In this document: in pieces, positions 29,083-38,190 of the stretch
How positions within the stretch are numbered: position 1 is the stretch's first letter
How the letters are laid out: each line of letters starts with the position of its first letter
Assembly (NCBI RefSeq): GCF_000953675.1
Contig: NZ_LN679998.1
Coordinates: forward strand, 3,121,752 to 3,185,751
From: Paraclostridium sordellii
Lineage (GTDB): Bacteria > Bacillota > Clostridia > Peptostreptococcales > Peptostreptococcaceae
Length of the DNA stretch: 64,000 nucleotides
Reading direction: 5' to 3'
Translations under genes and position numbers: made by a program
Notes under the pieces: model-generated
Seen by the model: the letters and a program-made list of their open reading frames with translations, nothing else
What the model was told of the DNA's origin: nothing
The model's database searches: none

Positions 29083-30213
29083 CTATACTAATTCCATAGC
29101 TATTACCTCAAATTCAGACACTACACTTATACTCCCATCATCTTTGTGGATATAGCAATTGTCTTCTATTATAGCCCCTTCTCCTATCATAGCTTTTTCT
29201 ATAACTACGTTTTTACCTATTTTGGCATTTGACATTATAACCGAATCTTTTATTATACTTCCTTCTCCAACAGTTACACCATGAGATAAAACTGTATTTT
29301 CAACGCTTCCAAAAACCCTGCATCCATCTACTAAAATTGAATTTTTTATATTTGCATCTTCTCCTATATATTGTGGTGGCATAGCCATTGTATCTGTATA
29401 TATTTTCCAATTAGGATCATTTAAATTAAATCCATTTTCTGTATTTATTAAATCCATATTAGCTTGCCATAAACTCTCTATTGTTCCTACATCTCTCCAA
29501 TATCCATCAAACTGATAAGAAATCATTTTCAAATTATCTTCTAACATCTTTGGAATTAAATTTTTACCAAAGTCTAAATACATCTTCTCAGATTCAAAAT
29601 ATTTTTTTATCTTTTTCCAATTAAAAATATATATCCCCATAGATGCTAAGTTGCTTTTTGGATTCTTAGGTTTTTCTTCAAATTCATATATAAAACTGTT
29701 TTTATTAGTATTCATTATTCCAAATCTACTTGCTTCATTCCAATCAACTTCCATTACAGCAATTGTTACGTCTGCATCTTTAGCTTTATGAAACTCTAGC
29801 ATATCGCTGTAATCCATTTTATATATATGATCTCCTGATAATATAAGTATATATTCAGGATCATAACTATCTATATAGTTCATATTTTGGTAAATAGCAT
29901 CTGCAGTTCCCTTATACCAGTTACCTTCTTTTTCATTCATATATGGTTGTAATATTGATAATCCTCCATTTCTTCTATTTAAATCCCAATTGCTTCCTAT
30001 ACCTATATGAGAATTTAATAATAAAGGTCTATACTGAGTCAAAACCCCAACGGTATCTATTCCTGAATTGGAACAATTGCTTAAAACAAAATCTATTATT
30101 CTATATTTTCCTCCAAACGAAACTGCTGGTTTTGCTATATTTTTTGTAAATACTCCCAATCTAGAACCTTGTCCCCCTGCTAAGATCATTGCTATCATTT
30201 CTTTTTTCATCAT
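29083..30213 (-). CDS. glgC: Glucose-1-phosphate adenylyltransferase
   Basis: This 376-residue enzyme makes ADP-glucose from ATP and glucose 1-phosphate, the committed step to glycogen. The active-site loop AGGQGSRLG is at about 12-20, followed by [18 protein letters not shown]. The sugar-binding region includes [12 protein letters not shown] near 218-229. The C-terminal beta-helix is complete. It is next to its paralogue glgD. A GGGGGAG site precedes the paired ATGs at 30213. Confidence 0.97.
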   Translation of the reverse strand: MMKKEMIAMILAGGQGSRLGVFTKNIAKPAVSFGGKYRIIDFVLSNCSNSGIDTVGVLTQYRPLLLNSHIGIGSNWDLNRRNGGLSILQPYMNEKEGNWYKGTADAIYQNMNYIDSYDPEYILILSGDHIYKMDYSDMLEFHKAKDADVTIAVMEVDWNEASRFGIMNTNKNSFIYEFEEKPKNPKSNLASMGIYIFNWKKIKKYFESEKMYLDFGKNLIPKMLEDNLKMISYQFDGYWRDVGTIESLWQANMDLINTENGFNLNDPNWKIYTDTMAMPPQYIGEDANIKNSILVDGCRVFGSVENTVLSHGVTVGEGSIIKDSVIMSNAKIGKNVVIEKAMIGEGAIIEDNCYIHKDDGSISVVSEFEVIAMELV

Positions 30214-30248
30214 TTATTACTACTCCCCCATAATTTTTAAATAAAATT

Positions 30249-32156
30249 TTAATCATTTAAACTTAAATTTATACCCTTTATGAAAGTTGCTCCTAATGGT
30301 GGAACTTTTATATTTATAGAGTATTGCTTATTATGCCAATTTATATCTTCTGATTCTAAAACTTGCTCTTGCATAGTCTGACCAGATCCATAATACTTTT
30401 CATTATCGCTATTAAATACCTCTGTATACAATCCCCTATACGGAACTCCTATACGGTATTCGCTATACACTACAGGTGTAAAGTTTAAAACTGCTATTAT
30501 GAAATCTTCCTTTTTCTTTCCTTTTCTCATTATTACTATTACACTTTGATTTATATTGTGTGGATCTATAAAGTCAAACCCTGAATGATGATTATCTATC
30601 TCATACATAGATTTTTCATCTTTATAAAGATGATTTAAATCTTTTACATAATTTTTCATTTTTAAATTTTGTTCATTAGCTAATAAAGTCCACTCTAATC
30701 CATACTCAAATCTCCATTCTAAATCTTGAGCAAACTCACTGCCCATAAATAAAAGTTTCTTACCTGGATGAATCATCATATACGCATACAACAATCTTAA
30801 ATTAGCAAATTTCTGCCATTCATCTCCTGGCATTTTATTTAGTAAAGATTTTTTGCCATGAACTACTTCATCATGTGATAATGGTATTATGAAATTTTCA
30901 GAAAATGCATACATAAATGAAAAAGTTATAAGTTCGTGATGGTATTTACGATAAATTGGATCCATTTCCATATATTTTAAAGTATCATTCATCCATCCCA
31001 TATTCCATTTATTATCAAATGCTAATCCCCCTTTATAAGCCGGACCTGTAACCATTTGCCATGAGGTAGATTCTTCAGCTATTATAATAGGATTTTTAAC
31101 TTCTTTATGTAAAATTTCATTAAACATCCTTAAAAATTCTATTGCTTCTATGTTTTCTCTTCCTCCGTATTTATTAGGTTTCCAATGCCCTATGTCATAA
31201 TCTAAGTAAAGCATGCTCGATACAGCATCCATCCTAATACCATCAACATGGAATCTCTCCATCCAAAAAATTGCATTTGATATTAAAAAACTTTGTATCT
31301 CCGGTTTTCCTAAGTCAAAATGCGCAGTACCCCAACCTAAGTTCTCAGCCTTTGTTTCATCTTCATATTCAAATTGATTTGTTCCATCAAACTTATATAA
31401 TCCATGATCATCTTTACAAAAATGACTATATGCAAAATCAAATATAACACCTATTTTTTTTTGATGACATTTATCAATAAATCTCATTAGTTGCTCCGGA
31501 TTTCCATATCTACTAGTAGCACTATAATATCCTACAGTTTGATATCCCCATGACATATCTAGGGGATGTTCTGTAACCGGAAGTAATTCTATATGTGTAT
31601 ATCCCATATCTTCAACATAATCTATTAACTCATCTAATTCTTCATACGTAAAAAATTCTCCATCCCACTTTCTTTTCCACGAACCTAAGTGAACTTCATA
31701 TATATTCATAGGTCTATCAATATATGAATACTTTTCTTTTTTCTCTATCCAAATATCATCATTCCATTTATAGTTTTTTAAATTATATACAATAGATGCT
31801 GTATTTGGTCTTTTTTCTGATAAAAATGCATATGGGTCTGATTTTAATTTACCTTTTCCACTTTTACTTTCTATATAAAATTTATAGCTTTCTCCATATT
31901 CCATATTAGGTATAAATATATTCCATATTCCACTACCTTCAATCTCATTCATAATATTTAAGCTCTCATCCCAATTGTTAAATTCCCCTACTAAGCTAAC
32001 TTTTTTAGCATTAGGAGCCCAAACTAAAAAAGTAATCCCTGTTATACCTTCCTTTTCCACTTTATGCGCTCCCATGAAACTATAACTTCTAAAACTTTTC
32101 CCCTCTTTAAATAAATTTATATTGTAGCTATTTATAACATCTTCATATTTTCTCAA
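30249..32156 (-). CDS. glgB: 1,4-alpha-glucan branching enzyme
   Basis: This roughly 635-residue GH13 enzyme adds alpha-1,6 branches to glycogen. An N-terminal CBM48 domain (about 35-125) precedes the barrel. The catalytic nucleophile is D310 (GIRMDAVSS) and the acid E361 (IIAEESTSW). I place the start at the TTG at 32156 because GGGGGA lies 6 nt before it. An in-frame ATG at 32171 would put that same GGGGGA inside the coding region and leaves no ribosome binding site of its own. It is the first gene of the glycogen operon. Confidence 0.95.
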   Translation of the reverse strand: MRKYEDVINSYNINLFKEGKSFRSYSFMGAHKVEKEGITGITFLVWAPNAKKVSLVGEFNNWDESLNIMNEIEGSGIWNIFIPNMEYGESYKFYIESKSGKGKLKSDPYAFLSEKRPNTASIVYNLKNYKWNDDIWIEKKEKYSYIDRPMNIYEVHLGSWKRKWDGEFFTYEELDELIDYVEDMGYTHIELLPVTEHPLDMSWGYQTVGYYSATSRYGNPEQLMRFIDKCHQKKIGVIFDFAYSHFCKDDHGLYKFDGTNQFEYEDETKAENLGWGTAHFDLGKPEIQSFLISNAIFWMERFHVDGIRMDAVSSMLYLDYDIGHWKPNKYGGRENIEAIEFLRMFNEILHKEVKNPIIIAEESTSWQMVTGPAYKGGLAFDNKWNMGWMNDTLKYMEMDPIYRKYHHELITFSFMYAFSENFIIPLSHDEVVHGKKSLLNKMPGDEWQKFANLRLLYAYMMIHPGKKLLFMGSEFAQDLEWRFEYGLEWTLLANEQNLKMKNYVKDLNHLYKDEKSMYEIDNHHSGFDFIDPHNINQSVIVIMRKGKKKEDFIIAVLNFTPVVYSEYRIGVPYRGLYTEVFNSDNEKYYGSGQTMQEQVLESEDINWHNKQYSINIKVPPLGATFIKGINLSLND

Positions 32157-32376
32157 TATAAAATCCCCCATAATAATCTATATCTTTAGTACTATCTTAT
32201 CGAACTTTTTAAACATATATTTTTAATTATATATTAATTTATACTTTAATATTTGAAGTATTCATCTAAAAATTTAGACTTAAATTTAGTTATTTTTTTA
32301 AACTAAGATACATTCTCTCAATAAACTACAAAGTTCAAATTTTTTTGTCGATAAAATATAATCCAAACATAAAAAA
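32157..32376. other. Upstream region of the glycogen operon
   Basis: About 220 bp of very A/T-rich DNA lies between tsaD and glgB. The operon promoter must be here, but no -35/-10 pair, cre-like core or structured leader was convincing. Confidence 0.4.
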
Positions 32377-32402
32377 AGTTAGAAGATTTAAATCTTCTAA
32401 CT
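32377..32402 (-). terminator. tsaD terminator
   Basis: Thirteen-base perfect arms with no spacer are followed on the minus strand by a U7 run, 6 bp after the tsaD stop codon. Confidence 0.88.
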
Positions 32403-32407
32403 CATTT

Positions 32408-33421
32408 TTATTGTCCAATTTTTAAATTTGGAACCGCATTTAAACTCATATCATCTCTTCTTCCATTGATAAAACTATAATATCCTGCACATCCAATCAT
32501 AGCTGCATTGTCTGTACATAAAATAGGAGATGGATACTTAACTTTTATATTTTGTTTTTCACCCATAACTGTTAGCTTCTCTCTAAGAGCTGAGTTTGAT
32601 GCAACTCCTCCAGCTAAGGCAATAGTATCATATCCTTTTTCTTTTGCTGCCTTTATAGCTTTTTTAGATAAAACTTCTACTACAGCCTCTTGGAAAGATG
32701 CTGCTACATCTTCTACTATTATCTCTTCCTTTTTCATTTTTTTAGCATTTAAATAATTTAAAACGGCTGACTTTAAACCACTAAAACTAAAGTCATATCC
32801 TTCATCCATACATGCTCTTGGAAAATCTATAGCTTTTTTATTACCACTTTTAGCTAATCTATCAATTATTGGGCCACCTGGATATCCTAAGCCCATAGCT
32901 CTTGCTATTTTATCAAAAGCTTCTCCAGATGCATCATCCTTAGTCTTTCCTAAAATTTCATATTTACCATAATCTTTGACCTCTACTAAGTGAGTATGTC
33001 CTCCTGAAACTATTAATGTTATAAATGGGGGTTTTAAATTTTTATCTTGTATATAGTTAGCACTTACATGACCTTCTATATGATTTACACCTACTAATGG
33101 TATATCTAAAGTATATGCTAATGCTTTAGCATAAGATAACCCCACTAAAACAGCCCCTACTAATCCAGGTCCATAAGTTACTGCTATATGGTCAATATCA
33201 TCAAATGTTACTTTTGCTTCATCAAGAGCTTGTTGAACAACCATAGGTATATTTTCTATATGTTTTCTAGATGCAACCTCTGGTACAACTCCACCAAATT
33301 TTTTATGTAATTCAATTTGAGTTGATATTATATTACTTAAAACTTCTCTTCCATTTTTAAGAACCGCACATGCTGTTTCATCACAGCTAGATTCTATAGC
33401 TAATGTTATTATATCCTTCAT
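32408..33421 (-). CDS. tsaD: tRNA N6-adenosine threonylcarbamoyltransferase TsaD
   Basis: This roughly 337-residue enzyme transfers threonylcarbamoyl to A37 of ANN-decoding tRNAs (t6A). The iron-binding HIEGH motif lies near residue 110 and the [10 protein letters not shown] nucleotide motif near 135. The start is ATG 33421, with AGAGGTG 6 nt upstream; a longer GTG-started frame runs into rimI without its own ribosome binding site. It is the last gene of tsaE-tsaB-rimI-tsaD, so three core t6A components are encoded together. TsaC must be elsewhere. Confidence 0.97.
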   Translation of the reverse strand: MKDIITLAIESSCDETACAVLKNGREVLSNIISTQIELHKKFGGVVPEVASRKHIENIPMVVQQALDEAKVTFDDIDHIAVTYGPGLVGAVLVGLSYAKALAYTLDIPLVGVNHIEGHVSANYIQDKNLKPPFITLIVSGGHTHLVEVKDYGKYEILGKTKDDASGEAFDKIARAMGLGYPGGPIIDRLAKSGNKKAIDFPRACMDEGYDFSFSGLKSAVLNYLNAKKMKKEEIIVEDVAASFQEAVVEVLSKKAIKAAKEKGYDTIALAGGVASNSALREKLTVMGEKQNIKVKYPSPILCTDNAAMIGCAGYYSFINGRRDDMSLNAVPNLKIGQ

Positions 33422-33423
33422 TA

Positions 33424-33882
33424 CTACACCTCTTTTAATTGGCTCCACATTATCATCGCATCTTCTTTATTGTCACTGTAATATTCTTTTCTTATTCCAG
33501 CTAATTTAAATCCATATTTTTTATATAAGTTTTGAGCTATTAAGTTAGAAACTCTTACCTCCAAAGTCATAGCAAATATATGATTTTCTTTACACTTTTC
33601 AACAAGATGCTTTATAAGTTTATCGCCTATCTTTTGTCCTCTATAATCACTATGTACTGCTACATTTGTTATATGTCCTTCACCAGCTATGAACCATATC
33701 CCTACATAGCCAACAATCTTTTTATCTATTTGTGCCACTAAATATCTAGCAACATCATTTTTCATTTCTTTTTCAAATTCAGGCTTAGACCAATAATGTT
33801 CAAAGCAATTTTTCTCTACTTGAAAAACTCCTTCTACATCATCTATAGTCATATCCCTTATTATTAAATTGCTATTTATCAT
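33424..33882 (-). CDS. rimI: Ribosomal protein bS18 alanine N-acetyltransferase RimI
   Basis: This 152-residue GNAT enzyme acetylates the N-terminal alanine of ribosomal protein S18. The acetyl-CoA-binding loop [10 protein letters not shown] lies near residues 82-91, preceded by the VAVHSDYRG strand. Its location between tsaB and tsaD is the conserved context for RimI. The start overlaps tsaB by 11 bp and the stop is 2 bp from tsaD, so translation is coupled. Confidence 0.93.
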   Translation of the reverse strand: MINSNLIIRDMTIDDVEGVFQVEKNCFEHYWSKPEFEKEMKNDVARYLVAQIDKKIVGYVGIWFIAGEGHITNVAVHSDYRGQKIGDKLIKHLVEKCKENHIFAMTLEVRVSNLIAQNLYKKYGFKLAGIRKEYYSDNKEDAMIMWSQLKEV

Positions 33883-34588
33883 TTTCTAACCTCTTCATTT
33901 TTTCTTCATATTGAACTTCTGCTTGAGATTTTCTTATATACATTGGATTCACAGTATAGCAATTATATACATCCTTATCATTATTGTATTTTATAGCTCC
34001 TATCGCACATAGGCTACTTGCTTTACTAACATTGTTAGATACTGATGCTACATGAATATTTTTAATTGGCTCAAGCTTTTCTTTATATAAAATTGTAGCT
34101 TCTCCAACTAAAATAAAATCTTCATTTTTATTAGACAATTCTTCTATTAACGCTTCTATTTCAATAACTTTTATATCTTCTATTGTTTTAAATTCTCCAT
34201 TTTCAAATTTATACTTACCTGTATAAACTTGATTTCTTTGAGCATCTAAAATAGGACATATTATTTTATCACATAAATTCATATTAAATGCTAAAGATTC
34301 TAGAGAATTGACAGCTATTATTGGCAAGTTTCTAACTTGAGCTATTGCTTTTGCTGTAGCCATAGAAATTCTAAGTCCAGTAAATGACCCTGGCCCTATA
34401 CATATTGCTATTGAATCTATATCCTTTATATTTAAATCACTTTCTTTTATCATAGATTCAATCATTACCATAAGTTTTTGAGAATGTGTTTTTTTAGTAT
34501 TTACTGTATATTCACAAATTAATTTTTCATCTTCTATAATACATACACTAGTTGAATGTGTAGAAGTATCTATTCCTAATATTTTCAT
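33872..34588 (-). CDS. tsaB: tRNA t6A biosynthesis protein TsaB
   Basis: This 238-residue ASKHA-fold protein is the scaffold of the TsaB-TsaD-TsaE complex. The N-terminus MKILGIDTSTHSTSVCII and the CIGPGSFTGLRISMATAKAIA stretch near 65-85 are diagnostic. It lacks the metal-binding HxxxH of TsaD, as expected. The ATG overlaps the TsaE stop by one base and its end overlaps rimI. Confidence 0.97.
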   Translation of the reverse strand: MKILGIDTSTHSTSVCIIEDEKLICEYTVNTKKTHSQKLMVMIESMIKESDLNIKDIDSIAICIGPGSFTGLRISMATAKAIAQVRNLPIIAVNSLESLAFNMNLCDKIICPILDAQRNQVYTGKYKFENGEFKTIEDIKVIEIEALIEELSNKNEDFILVGEATILYKEKLEPIKNIHVASVSNNVSKASSLCAIGAIKYNNDKDVYNCYTVNPMYIRKSQAEVQYEEKMKRLENDK

Positions 34589-35040
34589 TACTTAGTCAAC
34601 TCCTTAACTATTTCTTCATACTTTTCTCCTTTTGGAGTTAATATCATTTCTCTTCCTGTTTCTTTATAATTCATCTCTATATATAGGTATTCATTTGGAA
34701 GTATGTCCTCTATTAAGTTTGCCCATTCTATTATGCAAACTCCGTCTCCATCTATATATTCATCAAATCCTATATCATACATTTCGTCACTACTTCCGAT
34801 TCTATATACATCAAAATGATATAAAGGAATTCTTCCTTCATATTCATTTACTATTGTGAACGTAGGACTTGTTATATAATCATCTACTTCTAAAGCTTTC
34901 GCTAAACTTTGAGTCATAGTCGTTTTACCTGCGCCTAAGTCTCCAATTAAGCAAATTACACTTTTAGGTGTTACCAGCTGTCCTAATTTATAACCTATAT
35001 CTTTAGTTTGTTCTTCATTTTCCAAGTATATTTTAACCAT
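34588..35040 (-). CDS. tsaE: tRNA t6A biosynthesis ATPase TsaE
   Basis: This 150-residue P-loop ATPase drives turnover of the t6A complex. Walker A GDLGAGKTT is at 33-41, and the conserved SPTFTIVNEYEG and HFDVYRI motifs follow near 58-80. It is the first gene of the tsaE-tsaB-rimI-tsaD operon. Confidence 0.97.
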   Translation of the reverse strand: MVKIYLENEEQTKDIGYKLGQLVTPKSVICLIGDLGAGKTTMTQSLAKALEVDDYITSPTFTIVNEYEGRIPLYHFDVYRIGSSDEMYDIGFDEYIDGDGVCIIEWANLIEDILPNEYLYIEMNYKETGREMILTPKGEKYEEIVKELTK

Positions 35041-35212
35041 CTATATCATCTCCATAAATAAGACTTGTTTATTTTAATTTTTAATATAACAGATATTATT
35101 ATATTATAACCTCTTACTATTATAAAGGCTTAGATTTACAAAGTTTTTATTACATATCATATATTTTAACTTTTTATGGTAATATTATTTATTGTGAAGG
35201 GGTGATTTTGAT

Positions 35213-36067
35213 TTGAATTATAAAATTCTTACAGATGAAGATTATAATGATATAGTTGATATTTCTAAAAATATTTGGGATGGAAATGATTACTTACCAA
35301 AAGTATTTTATAAATGGGTAAACGAAAAAGATGGATGTTTTCTAGGAGTAGTTAAGGATGGCAAAGTTGTAGCAGTTGGAAAGTATACAATACTTCCAGA
35401 TAAGCAAGGTTGGCTTGAGGGTCTTAGAGTTCATATAGATTATAGAGGTCAACAATTAGGCCATGCTATTTCAGATATGTTATTTAACTTAGCTAGAGAA
35501 GATTTAAGAAATGGCAAAATAACTAATATCGCAATGTGTACACATATAGATACAAAAGCTAGCATAAAAATGATGGAGGCTAAAAATTTCCACTTAAATC
35601 AAAGCTGTCTTGTAGCTTTTAAAAATTATAATTCTATAAAAAATAAAAATTTAAATTTGGATAGATTTAAAGTAGAAAAATGGAAAATTTCATATAAAGA
35701 TTTTAAATCTCTTGATTATTTTAAGACTTGTAACAATAAGTTAACTTATGGATTTACATTTTTAAATTTATGTAAATCAACTTTTGACGAACTTGTACAA
35801 AGTAATTCTTTGGTAATAGTAAATGGTCATAGGTGTATTATAAAAATGAAAGGTTATCCTTCTATAATATGTATTGATAATACTTTTGAAGGTATTAATG
35901 ATGCTACTTTATATTCTTTATTAAAATATAAAGCTAATGAAGCTGAAATTTATATAACGAATCCTTATGATGAACTTATAAACAAACTTAAAGAAAATGA
36001 ATATGAATCTATATCAAACTTTAAAAATGACTGTGTTTATTATACTTATGATGAAATATCTAAGTAA
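35213..36067 (+). CDS. GNAT family N-acetyltransferase with extra C-terminal domain
   Basis: This 284-residue protein has an N-terminal GNAT domain (about 1-145), with the acetyl-CoA loop YRGQQLGHAISDML near 80-93. A C-terminal alpha/beta domain of unknown role (about 150-284) follows. The two-part layout resembles vertebrate histidine N-acetyltransferase-like proteins, but the substrate is unknown. The start is a TTG at 35213 after AAGGGGTGA. It is a single gene on the strand opposite to its neighbours. Confidence 0.75.
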   Translation: MNYKILTDEDYNDIVDISKNIWDGNDYLPKVFYKWVNEKDGCFLGVVKDGKVVAVGKYTILPDKQGWLEGLRVHIDYRGQQLGHAISDMLFNLAREDLRNGKITNIAMCTHIDTKASIKMMEAKNFHLNQSCLVAFKNYNSIKNKNLNLDRFKVEKWKISYKDFKSLDYFKTCNNKLTYGFTFLNLCKSTFDELVQSNSLVIVNGHRCIIKMKGYPSIICIDNTFEGINDATLYSLLKYKANEAEIYITNPYDELINKLKENEYESISNFKNDCVYYTYDEISK

Positions 36068-36098
36068 AAAAGCATGCTACAATATAGCATGCTTTTTT
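36066..36098. terminator. Bidirectional terminator between GNAT gene and ribU
   Basis: Fourteen-base arms (AAAAAAGCATGCTA and its complement) flank a 5-nt loop. It directly follows both converging stop codons. Confidence 0.9.
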
Positions 36099-36704
36099 CT
36101 ATTTTTTCAATAAAACTTCCATTTTTTTATATAAAGGTAAAGTTATTAAAGATATCAGCACAGCTTTAAATAAATTAAATGGTGCTATCATCCAAATAAC
36201 AAATGTTTTTAAATCAGTTACATTTGGATTTATAATATTTCCCATGTTTATTATCGCTTCCATAGGCATTATCTTACCATAGAATGGTAGTAACATATAG
36301 TAATTTGTTAAACATCCAACTAATATCATAGCTATTGTTCCTAATACAAATCCCATTATTAATCCCTTTAAATTTCTTTTTTGTCTATAAATTAAAGAAA
36401 CTATAATTACATAAGACCCACCTATTAATAAATTTGCAAACTCTCCAATCCATGCAGTAGTAGAAGCCGTCATAGCTTGAAATAAATTTTTTATAAGTAC
36501 TATTGCAAATCCTGCAACTGGTCCAAGAGATAATCCTCCAAATATAGCTGGAAGATCTGATATATCTATTTTTAAAAAATCTGGGAAAATCCCTGGTATA
36601 GGAACAGCTATAAACATAAGTATATAAGATATTGCAGATAATATAGCTACCTTAGTCATTGTATTTGTTGAAAAAACCTTACCTTTTTTTATTGTCTGTT
36701 GCAT
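36099..36704 (-). CDS. ribU: Riboflavin ECF transporter substrate-binding protein RibU
   Basis: This 201-residue S-component has six predicted membrane helices and captures riboflavin for an energy-coupling-factor transporter. The segment FPDFLKIDISDLPAIFGGLSLGPVAGFAI (about 41-69) is typical of RibU. The energising EcfA/EcfT genes are not in the window and are presumably shared with other S-components. The FMN riboswitch immediately upstream confirms the substrate class. Confidence 0.95.
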   Translation of the reverse strand: MQQTIKKGKVFSTNTMTKVAILSAISYILMFIAVPIPGIFPDFLKIDISDLPAIFGGLSLGPVAGFAIVLIKNLFQAMTASTTAWIGEFANLLIGGSYVIIVSLIYRQKRNLKGLIMGFVLGTIAMILVGCLTNYYMLLPFYGKIMPMEAIINMGNIINPNVTDLKTFVIWMIAPFNLFKAVLISLITLPLYKKMEVLLKK

Positions 36705-36744
36705 TTAAAACCCTCCTAATTTATTTTTATATTAGGAAAAATAA

Positions 36745-36769
36745 AAGCTCGAAGAATCTCTTCGAGCTT
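36745..36769 (-). terminator. FMN-riboswitch expression-platform hairpin
   Basis: Eleven-base arms (AAGCTCGAAGA and complement) with a 3-nt loop are followed on the minus strand by TTTTATTTTTCC. It lies between the RFN aptamer and ribU, as expected for transcription termination when FMN is bound. Confidence 0.75.
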
Positions 36770-36824
36770 AGTTTTTGAGTATATCAAAAATAAATACATT
36801 TTATTTTTTATCTTATACATATTT

Positions 36825-36942
36825 ACTAATCCTCTCTCATCCAGACTTTACTGTCGGCCTTGGAATTTCACCAAGTCATGCTACTAAAAAGTAGCTCGCG
36901 GGCTATACCGCCGGTAGGGAATTTCACCCTGCCCCGAAGATC
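36825..36942 (-). promoter_or_regulatory. FMN riboswitch (RFN element)
   Basis: On the minus strand the conserved RFN blocks occur in order: CGGGGCAGGGTGAAATTCCC, ACCGGCGGT, AGCCCGCGAGC, a variable arm, TGGTGAAATTCCA, CCGACAGT and AAAGTCTGGATGAGAGAGG. The aptamer senses FMN and represses ribU when FMN is plentiful. Confidence 0.97.
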
Positions 36943-37006
36943 TTACGTGCTATTTAATTTTCCTTACAATTATATATTATTAATTATATAGTAATATGTC
37001 AACCAT

Positions 37007-38176
37007 TTAATTTCTTAAATCTTTTTTATATACAATTTTCCCATCTATTATGGTATATATAACATTACTTTGTATTTCTAATGGATTATTGTCCCATATA
37101 ACTATATCTGCATCTTTACCTATTTCTATAGATCCAACTCTATTATCAATTCCTAATGTTTTTGCAGGATTTATAGTTATAGCTTCTATAGCTTTATCTA
37201 ATTTCATACCATGTTTAACTGCTATACCTGCACATATAGGTAAGTATGGTAGAGGAATAACTGGATGATCAGTAGTTAAAGATATTTCCATTCCAGCATT
37301 AGATAAAATTCCAGCCGTATCAAAAGTTAAGTTTCTAAGTTCAATTTTAGAACGTTCTGAAAGTGATGGTCCTACTACAAGAGGATATCCTTCTTCTACT
37401 AAATCATCTACAATTAAATGTCCTTCTGTACAATGATCTAGAGTTAACTTAAGGTCAAACTCTTTTGCTATTCTTATTGCTGTAAACATATCGTCAGCTC
37501 TATGAGCATGTACTTTAAATGGAATTTCCCTCCTAAGTACAGGTAGTAAGCTCTCCATTTTTATATCATAATCTGGCTTTTCATTTTCATCATCTTCCTC
37601 ATGCATTAAAATAGCATCTAAATATTCCTCTGCTTCCTTTAATGTTTCTCTTAACATAGCTGCTATTGCCATTCTTGTTTGAGGTGCTTTTTCTTCCTGT
37701 CCATAACAACTTTTAGGGTTCTCTCCAAAAGCAATTTTCGAAGCTACAGGATTTTTTATAACCATTTTATCTATTCTTCTTCCAACAGTTTTTATAGCAA
37801 TACACTGCCCACCCATAACATTAGCACTACCTGGAGTACTACAAACAGATGTTATTCCTCCATTTCTAGCTTCTTCAAAACTTCTCTCCATAGGATTTAT
37901 TCCATCTATAGGATTTAAGTGAGGAGTTATAGGATCTGTTTCCTCATTTCCATCAGCACCTTCAAATCCCATACCATCTTCCCATAAGCCTAAATGAGTA
38001 TGTGCATCTATAAACCCTGGAAAAATTAATTTTCCAGTGGCATCTATTGTTTTTGCATCTAGTGGTGCCACTAAATCTGCTCCTATTTCTACTATTTTCC
38101 CTTTTTCTATAAGTATATCTCCTTGTATAACTCCATTAGTAACTGTATTTATAGTTCCATTTTTTATAAAAAGCAT
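37007..38176 (-). CDS. Metal-dependent amidohydrolase, substrate unknown
   Basis: This 389-residue amidohydrolase has the urease-superfamily barrel and a flanking beta-sandwich. Metal ligands are visible: DAHTH near residue 58, VHAHRAD near 222, LDHC near 243 and the catalytic Asp in TTDHPV near 300. It belongs to the imidazolonepropionase-like/prolidase-like group often found in Firmicutes. Nothing in its context (tex on one side, ribU on the other) suggests a substrate. It follows tex by 14 bp and is likely cotranscribed. Confidence 0.85.
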   Translation of the reverse strand: MLFIKNGTINTVTNGVIQGDILIEKGKIVEIGADLVAPLDAKTIDATGKLIFPGFIDAHTHLGLWEDGMGFEGADGNEETDPITPHLNPIDGINPMERSFEEARNGGITSVCSTPGSANVMGGQCIAIKTVGRRIDKMVIKNPVASKIAFGENPKSCYGQEEKAPQTRMAIAAMLRETLKEAEEYLDAILMHEEDDENEKPDYDIKMESLLPVLRREIPFKVHAHRADDMFTAIRIAKEFDLKLTLDHCTEGHLIVDDLVEEGYPLVVGPSLSERSKIELRNLTFDTAGILSNAGMEISLTTDHPVIPLPYLPICAGIAVKHGMKLDKAIEAITINPAKTLGIDNRVGSIEIGKDADIVIWDNNPLEIQSNVIYTIIDGKIVYKKDLRN

Positions 38177-38190
38177 TTACTCCTCCTAAT

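Noticed and set aside
32156-32171. ATG 32171 as the glgB start
   Set aside because: No ribosome binding site precedes it; the GGGGGA directly after the ATG is well placed for the TTG at 32156 instead.
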